Source of the DNA: Halorussus vallis
GTDB taxonomy: Archaea; Halobacteriota; Halobacteria; Halobacteriales; Haladaptataceae
Assembly: GCF_024138165.1 (NCBI RefSeq)
Contig: NZ_CP100000.1
Span: forward strand, 3,472,001-3,536,000
Direction of reading: 5' to 3'
DNA: 64,000 bases
Under the pieces are notes generated by a model. The model saw only the letters and a program-made list of their open reading frames with translations. It searched no databases and was not told where the DNA came from. Made by a program: the position numbers and the translations under genes. Positions 42,862 through 51,268 of this stretch are shown here, in pieces. Numbering within the stretch: position 1 is the stretch's first letter; each line of letters starts with the position of its first letter.

Positions 42862-43227
42862 GTGGCCGAGGAACTCGATGCTTCCGACCTCTCGGACGTC
42901 CTGGGGCAGGCGCAGGTCCTGCGCATCCTCGAACTCGCCAGCGGTCGACCGATGTCCGCCGAGGAGTTGGCCGAACGGTGCGACGTCTCGCTCTCGACGG
43001 TCTACCGTCGAGTGAAGGTCCTAGAAGAGTACGACCTGCTGGACGACCGGACGCAGGTCGACGCCGACGGCCAGCACTTCACGGTGTACCGGACCAGCCT
43101 GAATCGGCTCTGTCTCCGGGTCGACGACGGCGAACTCCGCGTCACCGTCTCCCGGACGGCCGACACCGTCGACCGGTTCCGTCGGTTCTGGAAGGCACTG
43201 CGCGCTCGTCGGGGGAGAAGGGGATGA
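42862..43227 (+). CDS. winged-helix (ArsR-like) transcriptional regulator
   Basis: A 121-residue single-domain regulator starting with GTG. Its winged helix is QVLRILELASGRPMSAEELAERCDVSLSTVYRRVKVLEEYDLL (18-60), followed by a beta-hairpin wing with QHFTVYRTSL and a basic C-terminal helix (FWKALRARRGRRG). No sensor domain or metal motif is seen. It diverges from nth. Confidence 0.82.
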   Translation: MAEELDASDLSDVLGQAQVLRILELASGRPMSAEELAERCDVSLSTVYRRVKVLEEYDLLDDRTQVDADGQHFTVYRTSLNRLCLRVDDGELRVTVSRTADTVDRFRRFWKALRARRGRRG

Positions 43228-43428
43228 CGCGACGACCGACCGACGCGCTCGTCGGCGTGCCGGAAGGCACCGACTCCGACCGGCCGAAGCCGCTGGGATT
43301 CGGTATCGGGAGCCCCCGCGGCGGTCCCGGACGGACGAGCCACGACGTTAAGTTGCACGAGGCCCAACCACGTCTGGCGCCCCGTGGAGGGGGTAGCGGG
43401 GAGACGGCTGCAGAACGAGGAACGAATC

Positions 43429-43650
43429 ATGAAAGAAACGGAGAAATGGGACTCTCTCATCTGGAGCGTCGATCGAGTCGACGCCGACGACACGGTCGAG
43501 ATAACGATACAGGGTCGGCTCGAAGGACTCGACGCCGAAGAGCGGGACAAGATACTTCGCGAGGGACTACAACCGACCTCCGTCAACTTCGACGTCGGCG
43601 ACGACGGTCGCTCGACCGCGGGGAACGACACGACGGCCGACCGCGGGTGA
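43429..43650 (+). CDS. small acidic protein with predicted beta strands
   Basis: A 73-residue protein (KETEKWDSLIWSVDRVDADDTVEITIQGRLEGLDAEERDKIL and a disordered tail). No family was recognised. ATG 43429 is chosen over a start 45 bp upstream because the extension is in sequence that looks non-coding. A 40-bp palindrome follows 15 bp after the stop. Confidence 0.6.
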   Translation: MKETEKWDSLIWSVDRVDADDTVEITIQGRLEGLDAEERDKILREGLQPTSVNFDVGDDGRSTAGNDTTADRG

Positions 43651-43664
43651 GCGACGACGGGCGT

Positions 43665-43704
43665 ACGGCGACGGCCCGCGAACGCGTTCGCGGGCCGTCG
43701 CCGT
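43665..43704. terminator. 40-bp perfect palindrome between convergent genes
   Basis: acggcgacggcccgcgaacg and its exact complement, with no loop, lies between the small gene ending at 43650 and the DUF371 gene ending at 43771. It is a candidate bidirectional terminator. Confidence 0.65.
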
Positions 43705-43770
43705 GCGAACACCGGCCGTCGCGGTCCGCGTCGGCGACGGAGGTTTCGTTTTCTGCGCGTACGATACCGA

Positions 43771-44202
43771 TTACTCCGGGCGCTCGACGGTCAGCGTGAC
43801 CGCGAGGTCCGCGCCGTCGGCGAGCGCGGCCACGAGGTCGCGGTCGAAGCCCTCGGCGGCGAACGCCGCGCCGACCAGAATCGTGCGGTCGTCGACGTAG
43901 TCGCTGGTGCGGCCGACCATGCTCCGTTCGTCCTCGAAGCTGAGGTCGGGGTCGCCGCGACCGGCGACGGTGTCGCTGTGGCCGCCCGTCTCGAACGTGG
44001 CGGTGATGGTGGCGTCGGCGTCCCTGCAGGCCGCGACGAACTCGGGGTCGAAGTCGGCGGGCGCGCGGTCGGCCTCGACGCCGAGGATGCAGTCGCCGGC
44101 GGGGGTGAGGTAGTCGTCGGTCGTCACTTCGAAGGTGCTCGCGTGTTCGGCGGCCACGTTCTCGTGGCCGCGGGCGCGAACGACTTCTTCCAGCGCTTCC
44201 AT
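43771..44202 (-). CDS. DUF371-family protein
   Basis: A 143-residue protein of the archaeal DUF371 family: EEVVRARGHENVAAEHASTFEVTT, DDYLTPAGDCILGVEADR and later GRTSDYVDDRTILVGAAFAA. The family is thought to be a conserved beta-rich protein, often next to tRNA or translation genes; its role is unknown. ATG 44202 matches the family start. Confidence 0.85.
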   Translation of the reverse strand: MEALEEVVRARGHENVAAEHASTFEVTTDDYLTPAGDCILGVEADRAPADFDPEFVAACRDADATITATFETGGHSDTVAGRGDPDLSFEDERSMVGRTSDYVDDRTILVGAAFAAEGFDRDLVAALADGADLAVTLTVERPE

Positions 44203-44352
44203 ACCGGTCGATTCGTCGGCGCGCACTTCAACCGCCGGAAACCGCCCCGCAGGTAGAGTTCCGCGAAAACCGTTCGGACCTGTCCGTTCGCTTCGAGTTC
44301 CGGACCGTTATGTGAGCGTCGGTCGTCCGACTCTCCGAACGGAGTCTCCAGC

Positions 44353-44949
44353 GTGGCCCAGCTTCAACCCGAGCGATTCCTGCGAGACGGTGCCCGGAAC
44401 GCGGCGCTCGCCTGGGCGGTGGTCGTCGCACTCGCGGCCACCGGCCTCGTGAGCCTCGCGGCGTTCAGACTCGTCGCCGCGGTCATGGCGTTCCTGTTCG
44501 CCGCGGTCGCGGCCGTCCCGGCGGTCGCCGAGCGCAGTTGGACCCGGACGTACCCGTGGACGCTGCTGGTGCTCAGCGCCGCGCCGACGTACCTCCGGGT
44601 CTACGGGTCGGACGTCGTCCAGGTCTTCGCGGTCTTCGTCGGCGTGGCGACGTTCGCGCTCGTGGCGGTGCTGGACGTCCACTTACTGACCGACGTGCGG
44701 CTCTCGACGGCGTTCACCACGTTCTTCGTCGTCGTCGCCACCGTGGGGCTGACCGGCTTCTGGGCGGTCCTCCAGTGGGCGCTCGACCTCGCGTTCGGGA
44801 GCGGCTTCCCCGAGACGAACGCTCGCTTGATGTGGGGGTTCGTGACCGCGACGGTCGCTGGCGTCCTCAGCGCCATCGTCTTCGAGCGCTACCTGCTGGA
44901 GGCGGCGGTCGACGAGCGTGCGGGCGGAGACGAGGAGGTGGCCCGATGA
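44353..44949 (+). CDS. predicted membrane protein
   Basis: A 198-residue protein with six hydrophobic segments spread over residues 18-175 and a short acidic C-terminus (AVDERAGGDEEVAR). No family was assigned. It shares its orientation and a near-overlapping start (GTG at 44981) with a second membrane protein, so the two are probably an operon. Confidence 0.72.
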   Translation: MAQLQPERFLRDGARNAALAWAVVVALAATGLVSLAAFRLVAAVMAFLFAAVAAVPAVAERSWTRTYPWTLLVLSAAPTYLRVYGSDVVQVFAVFVGVATFALVAVLDVHLLTDVRLSTAFTTFFVVVATVGLTGFWAVLQWALDLAFGSGFPETNARLMWGFVTATVAGVLSAIVFERYLLEAAVDERAGGDEEVAR

Positions 44950-44980
44950 CGGCGGTACTCGCGACGCCGGAGGGAGCGCC

Positions 44981-45643
44981 GTGACGGTCCGTTCGCGCGT
45001 GCGGCCGTCCCGTGCGCGCCAGCGCCAGTTGGTCCGGGCGATGGAGTTCGGTCTGCTCGGCGTTCTGCTGGTGGGCCTCTGGCGGCGGAACCTCGGCATC
45101 GTCGTCAACGCGGCGGTCGGCCTGGCCGTCACGCAACTCCCCGCGGTGCTGGAGCGCGACTACCAGTTGACCCTCGGCCCGGGGCTGACCCTCTGGATCA
45201 CGGCGGCGGTGTTCCTCCACGCCGTCGGGACGGTGCCGCTGCCCGGCGTCGACGCCAGCGCCTACCAGTCGCTGTGGTGGTACGACCACGTGACCCACAC
45301 CCTCTCGTCGTCGGTTGTCGCCGCCGCGGGGTACGCGGCGGCCCGGGCGGTCGACGAGTACTCCGTCGACGTGCACCTCACGTCGGGGTTCCTGTTTGCG
45401 TACCTCCTGTTGTTCGTGATGGCGTTCGGCGTCGTCTGGGAACTCGTGGAGTTCTTCACGGGCCTGGCCGCCGCCTCGCTCGGCGTCCCGCGCATCCTCA
45501 CCCAGTACGGACTGGGCGACACGATGCTCGACCTGGTGTTCGACGCGGCGGGGGCGCTCGTCGTCGCCGCCGCGGGGACCGCGGTGCTGTCGGGGGTCGC
45601 CGAGCAACTGGCGGGGTTGTTGGAGGCGCGGTCCGACGACTGA
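44981..45643 (+). CDS. predicted membrane protein
   Basis: A 220-residue protein with an Arg-rich N-terminus and about six hydrophobic segments (around 18-35, 38-52, 65-82, 98-118, 128-150 and 195-212). YDHVTHTLSSSVVAAAGY and WELVEFFTG give conserved His and Glu residues facing the membrane, as in DUF2238-like proteins. Start GTG 44981 overlaps a 12-codon ORF (ATG 44946). A palindrome follows the stop. Confidence 0.72.
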   Translation: MTVRSRVRPSRARQRQLVRAMEFGLLGVLLVGLWRRNLGIVVNAAVGLAVTQLPAVLERDYQLTLGPGLTLWITAAVFLHAVGTVPLPGVDASAYQSLWWYDHVTHTLSSSVVAAAGYAAARAVDEYSVDVHLTSGFLFAYLLLFVMAFGVVWELVEFFTGLAAASLGVPRILTQYGLGDTMLDLVFDAAGALVVAAAGTAVLSGVAEQLAGLLEARSDD

Positions 45644-45677
45644 GGCGGAAGCCGTCACGACGAAAAACCACGGCGCT

Positions 45678-45715
45678 CGACGCGGCCACCGGCCCGCGGG
45701 CCGGCGGCCGCGTCG
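45678..45715. terminator. 38-bp near-perfect palindrome
   Basis: Arms pair with one mismatch (cgacgcggcc...ggccgcgtcg) around cccgcggg, centred at 45696/45697. It lies between the convergent membrane-protein and small zinc-protein genes. Confidence 0.6.
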
Positions 45716-45728
45716 AACTTCCGGAGGG

Positions 45729-45881
45729 TCACCGCGAGACGGTCACCGTCACCGCGCCGCAGGCGCACTCGTACGCCCGGCGCGTGCCGGCCGGCGTCTC
45801 CATCGCCAGCATGAGCTGGTTCTCGCCGAGCGCTCTCTCGCAGGCCGGGTCGTCGCAGACGCACCGAAGGTCTTCGAGCAT
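45729..45881 (-). CDS. 50-residue cysteine-rich zinc-binding protein
   Basis: A protein too short for most annotators: LRCVCDDPACERALG, a linker, and ECACGAVTVTVSR. Cysteines at 7, 9, 14, 39 and 41 could bind one zinc in a C-x-C...C-x-C arrangement. ATG 45881 is the first start and codon use is haloarchaeal. It lies on the minus strand between two plus-strand genes. Function unknown. Confidence 0.7.
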   Translation of the reverse strand: MLEDLRCVCDDPACERALGENQLMLAMETPAGTRRAYECACGAVTVTVSR

Positions 45882-45993
45882 ACCAACACCTGGTCGCGCC
45901 ATCCTACTTAAATTGAGCCACGGGCGGAGTGAAAGTGAAAGTGGTCACCTGAGGGACGTAAGACCTATCACGGAGGGGTTTCGTTCCCTCACT

Positions 45994-47907
45994 ATGTCTC
46001 TGACCGACTGGACGGGTGCGGCGGTCGACGCACCTGCCGGGGACGAACCTCCATCCCCCGAAGAGTACCACCCCGTCGAGGTGCCCGGCCGCCCCGAGCG
46101 GTTCGCCGACGCCGACGCCGACGCCGTGGCCTACCGAACCGAGTTCGCCGACCCCCGCGAGGGCGACGAGCGCGCGACCCTGGAACTGCGCGGCCTCTAC
46201 GCGCACGCCCGAATCTGGCTGAACGGCGAATTACTCGGTGAACACGACGCCTACTTCGTGCCGGCCCGGTACGAACTCGACCTCGCCGAGGAGAACGAAC
46301 TCGTCGTCGTCTGCCGCGCGCCCGAGCGGTTCGGCGGCGTTTACGCCACCGACCGCGTCCCCGCCGAGCGTGCGGTGCCCGGCATCTGGTGGGGCGCCGA
46401 ACTCCGGACGCATCCTGCGACGTTCGTCGACTCGCTGTCGCTCACCCCGCGGCGCACCGACGACGGCGCGGTCATCGACGCCCGACTCGCCGTCGAGGCG
46501 GGCGAGGACGTCGACGACCGAATCTCGCTGTCGGTGCGCCCGCAGGGGTTCCGCGGCGGCGGCGTGATGGAGCGCGCCCGGGTCGAGGCCGACGCGGGCG
46601 AGCGAATCGTGGTCGAGAAGACGCTCGAACTGCGCGACCCCGCCTACTGGTGGCCGACGGGCCACGGCCCCCAGCACCAGTACGCGGTCCGGGCGCGACT
46701 CGGCGACGACGAGCGCGTGGTCAAGACCGGCCTCCGCGAAGTCGAGTACGGCGCCGACGGACTGCTCGTCAACGGCCAGCGGGTCCCCGCGCGGGGCTTC
46801 TCGCTGCTGCCGACAGGCGACCCGACGTGGGACGTCGAGCGCGCGGCGAACGCCGGCGCGAACCTCGTGCGGGCGCGCGGGCACGTCGCCCCCGCGGAGT
46901 TCTACGAGGCCTGCGCCGACGCGGGGGTGCTGGTCTGGCAGGACCTCCCGCTCTGCGGGCCGGGCGACTACGACGGCGAGCGCGCGGCCGACCTAGCCGA
47001 GACGCTCTCGTCCCACCTCGAACGCCACCCCTCGGTGGCGGCGTTCGGCGTCCACGACGGACCCAGCGACCACCTCGCGGGCGTCGGCCCGGGTCGGCTA
47101 TCGCGCTACAAGGTCCGCTGGCGGGCCTGGCGCGCGAACTACGACGCCGGCCCCGACCGCGAGGTCGCCGACGCGTTCCCCGAAGGGACCGTGGTCTTCC
47201 CCGTCTCGGACGCCCCCGGCGTCGACGCCGACGCGACCGACCTGTACCCCGGGTGGGACTACGGGACTGCCGCCGACGCCGAGTGGGTACTGGAGAAGTA
47301 CGACTGCGGCGACGTAATCGGGTCGTTCGGTGCGGGTGCGCTGGCGGGCGCTGACGGGGCCGAGAGCGTCGCGAGCACCGACGGCGGGGAAGTGAGCGCC
47401 GCGGAACTCGACGGAGAGGTCGCCGGCTTCGACGCCCGCGCCCACGACGCCTACGTCTCGGGCGACGTCGAGGATTCGCAGGCGTACCAGGCCCGGACGC
47501 TCAAGACCGTCGCCGAGGCGCTCCGGCGTCGGGGAAGCGACGTGATGGCCGCCGCGGCGCTCCGGGACACCGACGACGGCGCGGGCATGGGCGTGCTCGC
47601 GGCCGACGGGTCGGAGAAGGCGGGCTACTCGGCGCTCGCGGCGTCGTTCGCCCCGGTCCAGGCGGTGCTGGACGCCTACCCCGAACCGGGCGCGACCCGG
47701 CAGTTGACCGTCTGCAACGACACCCCGCAGGCGATTTCGGGGACCGTGACGTGGGTGGCCGGCGACCGGGAAGGGACTGCCGACGTCGAAGTGCCTGCGT
47801 TCGGCCGCGAGGGCGCGGGGACGCTCACGGTGCCCGGCGACGCCGAGTCGGTGACGTTGGCGTTCGCCCGCGGCGACCAAACGGTCCGGAACGAGTATCC
47901 TTTATAA
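45994..47907 (+). CDS. glycoside hydrolase family 2-fold protein
   Basis: A 637-residue protein with the GH2 layout: sugar-binding jelly roll (about 25-160, RGLYAHARIWLNGELLGEHDAYF), immunoglobulin-like domain (165-260), TIM barrel (265-560, GQRVPARGFSLLPTGD, NLVRARGHVAPAEFYEACADAGVLVWQDLPL) and a C-terminal beta domain. Where GH2 enzymes have the acid/base Glu (HPSIxxWxxxNE) this one reads HPSVAAFGVHDG, so beta-galactosidase/mannosidase activity is doubtful. No signal peptide is present, so it is cytosolic. Confidence 0.82.
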   Translation: MSLTDWTGAAVDAPAGDEPPSPEEYHPVEVPGRPERFADADADAVAYRTEFADPREGDERATLELRGLYAHARIWLNGELLGEHDAYFVPARYELDLAEENELVVVCRAPERFGGVYATDRVPAERAVPGIWWGAELRTHPATFVDSLSLTPRRTDDGAVIDARLAVEAGEDVDDRISLSVRPQGFRGGGVMERARVEADAGERIVVEKTLELRDPAYWWPTGHGPQHQYAVRARLGDDERVVKTGLREVEYGADGLLVNGQRVPARGFSLLPTGDPTWDVERAANAGANLVRARGHVAPAEFYEACADAGVLVWQDLPLCGPGDYDGERAADLAETLSSHLERHPSVAAFGVHDGPSDHLAGVGPGRLSRYKVRWRAWRANYDAGPDREVADAFPEGTVVFPVSDAPGVDADATDLYPGWDYGTAADAEWVLEKYDCGDVIGSFGAGALAGADGAESVASTDGGEVSAAELDGEVAGFDARAHDAYVSGDVEDSQAYQARTLKTVAEALRRRGSDVMAAAALRDTDDGAGMGVLAADGSEKAGYSALAASFAPVQAVLDAYPEPGATRQLTVCNDTPQAISGTVTWVAGDREGTADVEVPAFGREGAGTLTVPGDAESVTLAFARGDQTVRNEYPL

Positions 47908-47984
47908 GGAGGCTGAAAAGTGTGGGAAGCGTTTACACGCCCTCTGACGGCCGTGCGAACGGTTTCCACGGTTCTAACGAGCAG

Positions 47985-47998
47985 AAGTTTTAAATAGC
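47985..47998 (+). promoter_or_regulatory. promoter of the coiled-coil protein gene
   Basis: gttttaaatag (47987-47997) is a good archaeal TATA box, 170 bp before ATG 48168. It predicts a leader of about 150 bases that contains a nested hairpin (48097-48127). Confidence 0.6.
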
Positions 47999-48167
47999 CG
48001 CGGCGAATATTTCCTGATACCAGAACGCCACAGGCGTTCGCCAGCATCGCGCGACAAATGACAGGGTACTATTGTCACCGGTCGATTGCGAGTCGTCCAG
48101 AGCGTCGAGTTTCGACGTTCGGTCTGGCGAACCCCGAGGCGGGCATGGAATCGAGGTTTAACTAAGC

Positions 48168-49031
48168 ATGGTAAGCGTAACGGAAGAGGAACTTCAGAAC
48201 AAGTCGAAAGGCGAACTAATCAAACTCGCGGGACAGCTCCGAGACCGACGTAACGAGCTGAACCAGAAGGCCAGCAAGCGAGCGTCCAAGCGCGACGACC
48301 TCAACGCCAAGACGCGCGAGAAGGTCGACGAGGCTCAGGAGCACCGCGAGAAGCGCGACGAGCTCAACGAGCAGGTCCAAGAGCACAAGGAGAAGCGCAA
48401 CGAGCTCAACGCGAAGGCCAACGAGCTCTTCGACGAGGTCGAGCAGAAGAAGTCCGACCTCGAACTCGACGAGGGCAAGGGCCTTGAAGAGCTCGAGGAC
48501 GAGATCGAACAGCTCGAGTTCAAGCAGCAGACCGAGGTGCTCTCGACCGAGGACGAGCGCGAACTCATCGAGAAGATCGAGGACAAGCGCGAGGAGTACC
48601 AGCAGCGCAAGGACAAGCTGGACAACACCGAGGACCTCGAAGGACTCGTCGAGGAAGCCGAGGAGGTGCGCGCCGAAGCGAGCCGTCACCACGAGAAGGT
48701 CACGGAACTCGCCGACAAGGCCCAGGAGCACCACAACAACATGATCGAGGCCTATCGCGAGGCCGACGAGATTCGCGACGACGCCGACGAGATGCACGAG
48801 AGCTTCGTGGAGGCCCAGGAGGCGGCCGACCAGCACCACGAGGACTTCGTGCGCGTCCAGAAGCGCCTGCGCGAACTCGACAAGAAGGAAGAGAAGGAGC
48901 GCAAGTCCGAGAAGGCCAAGGAGCGCGAAGAGGCCAAGGAGGAGGCCGAGGAGATCTACCAGCAGTTCAAGGAAGGCGAGACCCTCGACACCGAGGACCT
49001 CATGAAGCTCCAGAAAACGGGGCTCCTGTAG
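48168..49031 (+). CDS. long coiled-coil protein (DUF7121/COG1340-like)
   Basis: A 287-residue, almost wholly helical protein with heptad repeats of Glu/Lys/Leu (residues 5-285) and no Pro breaks, ending in LMKLQKTGLL. It resembles the archaeal coiled-coil proteins of COG1340, some of which have been mislabelled as phosphoserine phosphatases. It is encoded alone with a long leader. A structural or nucleic-acid-handling role is possible; none is shown. Confidence 0.82.
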   Translation: MVSVTEEELQNKSKGELIKLAGQLRDRRNELNQKASKRASKRDDLNAKTREKVDEAQEHREKRDELNEQVQEHKEKRNELNAKANELFDEVEQKKSDLELDEGKGLEELEDEIEQLEFKQQTEVLSTEDERELIEKIEDKREEYQQRKDKLDNTEDLEGLVEEAEEVRAEASRHHEKVTELADKAQEHHNNMIEAYREADEIRDDADEMHESFVEAQEAADQHHEDFVRVQKRLRELDKKEEKERKSEKAKEREEAKEEAEEIYQQFKEGETLDTEDLMKLQKTGLL

Positions 49032-49196
49032 TCGCTCTCTAACGTTATGCGTCGTTTGCGGTTTCTTCTTCGACTGAACGGTGAGTGACTTCTGTGGCGT
49101 CTTTGTGTGCTGTAGCGCGACTGCCGGCTTTGCACAGTGAATTTCGTCGCTTGCGCGTTTTCGGAGCGTAACTACACTGTAACCGCGACAGCCACT

Positions 49197-49432
49197 GGTT
49201 TAGCAGCCGCAACCGCCACTTCGACAGCGAACGCTACTCGCACTCCACAAATGAAACCGCCCCGCCACCGCACGCCACACGCCTCCCCAGCCGATTCGCT
49301 CACTCGCTGCGCTCGTTCGCTCATCCACCGTCGGAGCAAAGCTCCGACGAGCCTTCGGTCGCCGACGCTCCCGAAGACCTCGCGCAACGTGGGCGCGGCA
49401 CGAGGCCGCGCCAGTGCGCGCCACGTGGAAGG
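49197..49432 (-). repeat. dispersed modular repeat, copy F1
   Basis: A minus-strand copy: hairpin 1 arms 49393-49399 and 49405-49411 (gcgcggc/gccgcgc), hairpin 2 arms 49329-49337 and 49341-49349 (cgtcggagc/gctccgacg), core about 49274-49298, and a GCGGT-type tail to 49197. It faces copy F2 head to head. Confidence 0.85.
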
Positions 49433-49454
49433 CCAAGTATCGCGAATCTTTCCA

Positions 49455-49640
49455 ACCGAATCGGCGCGCGCGGTCGGCTCCTCGCGAGCCGACAGGTTCG
49501 CGCGAGGGACGACTGAACGAGCGTCAGCGAGTGAAGGAGTCGGCTGGGGAGGGGTGTGGACCGCGGTTGCAGTGGCGGTGCGGGTACTCAGTTGTATCGT
49601 GTGAGTGGCGGTCTGCGCTACGGGCGCGGTGCAGTAGGAT
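49455..49640 (+). repeat. dispersed modular repeat, copy F2
   Basis: A plus-strand copy 20-odd bp from F1. Hairpin 1 is replaced by a different stem (gtcggctc / gagccgac) at the same place; then CGCGCGAGGG, the core about 49537-49559, and the tail. Hairpin 2 is absent, as in D2. Confidence 0.8.
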
Positions 49641-49748
49641 CGTATCACGAACTCATTACGAACGCAAATTCGCGAATCAACGCGAAGGGCGAAGCCTTAA
49701 CGGCCGACGCGACCACAAAGCGGAGTATGGATTTCGTCGGAGGTCACG

Positions 49749-50762
49749 ATGGCGGATAACGGACGGAACGTCTCGCGCCTACTGGTCGTCGCGGTCGGAG
49801 CCCTCGTCGCGGTCGCGGTCGGCTGGCAACTGTTCGTCGACGTGCCCGATGGTAACCTCGCCGCGCTGTTCGGCGTCGTCCTCGCGCTGCTTACCGGCGT
49901 CGTCGGGGCGCGAATCGCCGGGCGAATCGCCTCCTCGCGGTTTCCCGCATACGACGTGGCCGAGGTCGCCGTCGAGGGACCCATCACCCGCGACGGCGGC
50001 GGAGGCGGGATTCCGCCCCGCCCCGGCGGCACCGGCGCCGACGACGTGGTCGAGCAGATTCGGCGAGCCGACGAAGACGACGGCGCGAACGCTCTCCTGT
50101 TGAAGCTCAACACCCCCGGCGGCCAGGTCGTCCCGAGCGACGACATCCGCGTCGCGGCCGAGCGCTTCGACGGGCCGACCGTCGCCTACGCGACCGACGT
50201 CTGCGCCAGCGGCGGCTACTGGATCGCCAGCGGGTGCGACGCCATCTACGCCCGCGAGGGAAGCATCGTCGGGAGCATCGGCGTCATCGGTTCGCGGGTC
50301 AACGCGGCCGAACTCGCCGACAACCTCGGCCTGGAGTACGAGCGACTCGCGGCGGGCAAGTACAAGGACGCCGGCCAGTCGCTCAAGGAGATGTCCGAGG
50401 ACGAACGCGAGTACCTCCAGGGGCTCATCGACGGCTACTACGAGGAGTTCGTCGACCGGGTCACCGACGGCCGAGAGCTAACCGACGAGCAGGTCCGGGA
50501 CACCGAGGCCCGGGTCTACCTCGGCGAGGACGCGCTCCACATCGGCCTGGTCGACGAACTCGGCACGCGGGAGGACGTCAAAGAGCGACTCGCGGCCGAC
50601 CTCGGCGTCGAGGAGGTTTCGGTCAGGGAGTTCGAACCCCAGCGCGGTCTGATGGAGCGAGTCCGCGGCGGCGCGATGGCGGCGGCCTACTCGTTCGGCG
50701 CCGGCGCGGCCGGCGCGCTGGCGGGCGACCGAGGCGACGTCGAGGGCTTCGAGTTCAGATAG
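49749..50762 (+). CDS. sppA: signal peptide peptidase SppA (S49 family)
   Basis: A 337-residue membrane protease that degrades cleaved signal peptides. Two N-terminal hydrophobic segments (10-30 and 38-60) anchor it. The S49 core follows with VEGPITRDG, LLLKLNTPGGQVVPSDDI, the nucleophile Ser154 in CASGGYWIASG, GSIGVIGSRVN and the probable catalytic Lys206 in GKYKDAG. It is of the short, single-domain archaeal/Gram-positive type. The start ATG 49749 gives the anchor at the expected place. Confidence 0.9.
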   Translation: MADNGRNVSRLLVVAVGALVAVAVGWQLFVDVPDGNLAALFGVVLALLTGVVGARIAGRIASSRFPAYDVAEVAVEGPITRDGGGGGIPPRPGGTGADDVVEQIRRADEDDGANALLLKLNTPGGQVVPSDDIRVAAERFDGPTVAYATDVCASGGYWIASGCDAIYAREGSIVGSIGVIGSRVNAAELADNLGLEYERLAAGKYKDAGQSLKEMSEDEREYLQGLIDGYYEEFVDRVTDGRELTDEQVRDTEARVYLGEDALHIGLVDELGTREDVKERLAADLGVEEVSVREFEPQRGLMERVRGGAMAAAYSFGAGAAGALAGDRGDVEGFEFR

Positions 50763-50791
50763 CTTCGGAGAATTCGAGGTCGAGAACCGAA

Positions 50792-51148
50792 CTACGACCG
50801 GACCGTCGGCGCGTCGACGACGGTCGTCAGCTGGGCGTCCTCGGGGTAGACGTCGACGCGTCCGAAGTCGTGGACGAGGACGTTGTAGTCGTGGTAGCGG
50901 AAGTGAAGCTGTCCGAACAGACGGGCGACACCGTCGACTCGGGGTTCGAACAACTGGTCAAGCGCGTCGGGGTCGACGGCGTCGTACAACGGTTCGGCCA
51001 GTTCGGCGGTCGTCGTGCCCTCGGCCGCCGCGACCGCGCGCACCACGGTCGCCGACAGCGACTCGGTTTCCGCGTCCCACGTCTCGCGCACGACCGGTTC
51101 CAGCGTTACTTGCGTTCCCTGTTCTGCCACAGCGTCTGCGTCACTCAT
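50792..51148 (-). CDS. HalOD1 output domain protein
   Basis: A 118-residue protein consisting of a single HalOD1 domain: LSATVVRAVAAAEGTTTAELAEPLYDAVDPDALDQLF and a beta-rich end (GQLHFRYHDYNVLVHDFGRVDVY). HalOD1 is the output module of many haloarchaeal response regulators; here no receiver is attached. It lies downstream of the 1433-residue HTH_10 sensor gene on the same strand, about 120 bp away, and may work with it. Confidence 0.88.
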   Translation of the reverse strand: MSDADAVAEQGTQVTLEPVVRETWDAETESLSATVVRAVAAAEGTTTAELAEPLYDAVDPDALDQLFEPRVDGVARLFGQLHFRYHDYNVLVHDFGRVDVYPEDAQLTTVVDAPTVRS

Positions 51149-51268
51149 TACTCGTTATCGTACGACCGCGACTCGGATGTTCGTACCAGCTAGATACCAA
51201 GCCCCGCCCGGCGCCGACGGGCTATCAATCTCGAACGGTCCGGACGCTTCGTCGGACGCGACGCCGAC

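Noticed and set aside
44946-44984. 12-codon ORF between the two membrane-protein genes
   Set aside because: It is too short to judge and probably just the overlap region before the GTG start at 44981.
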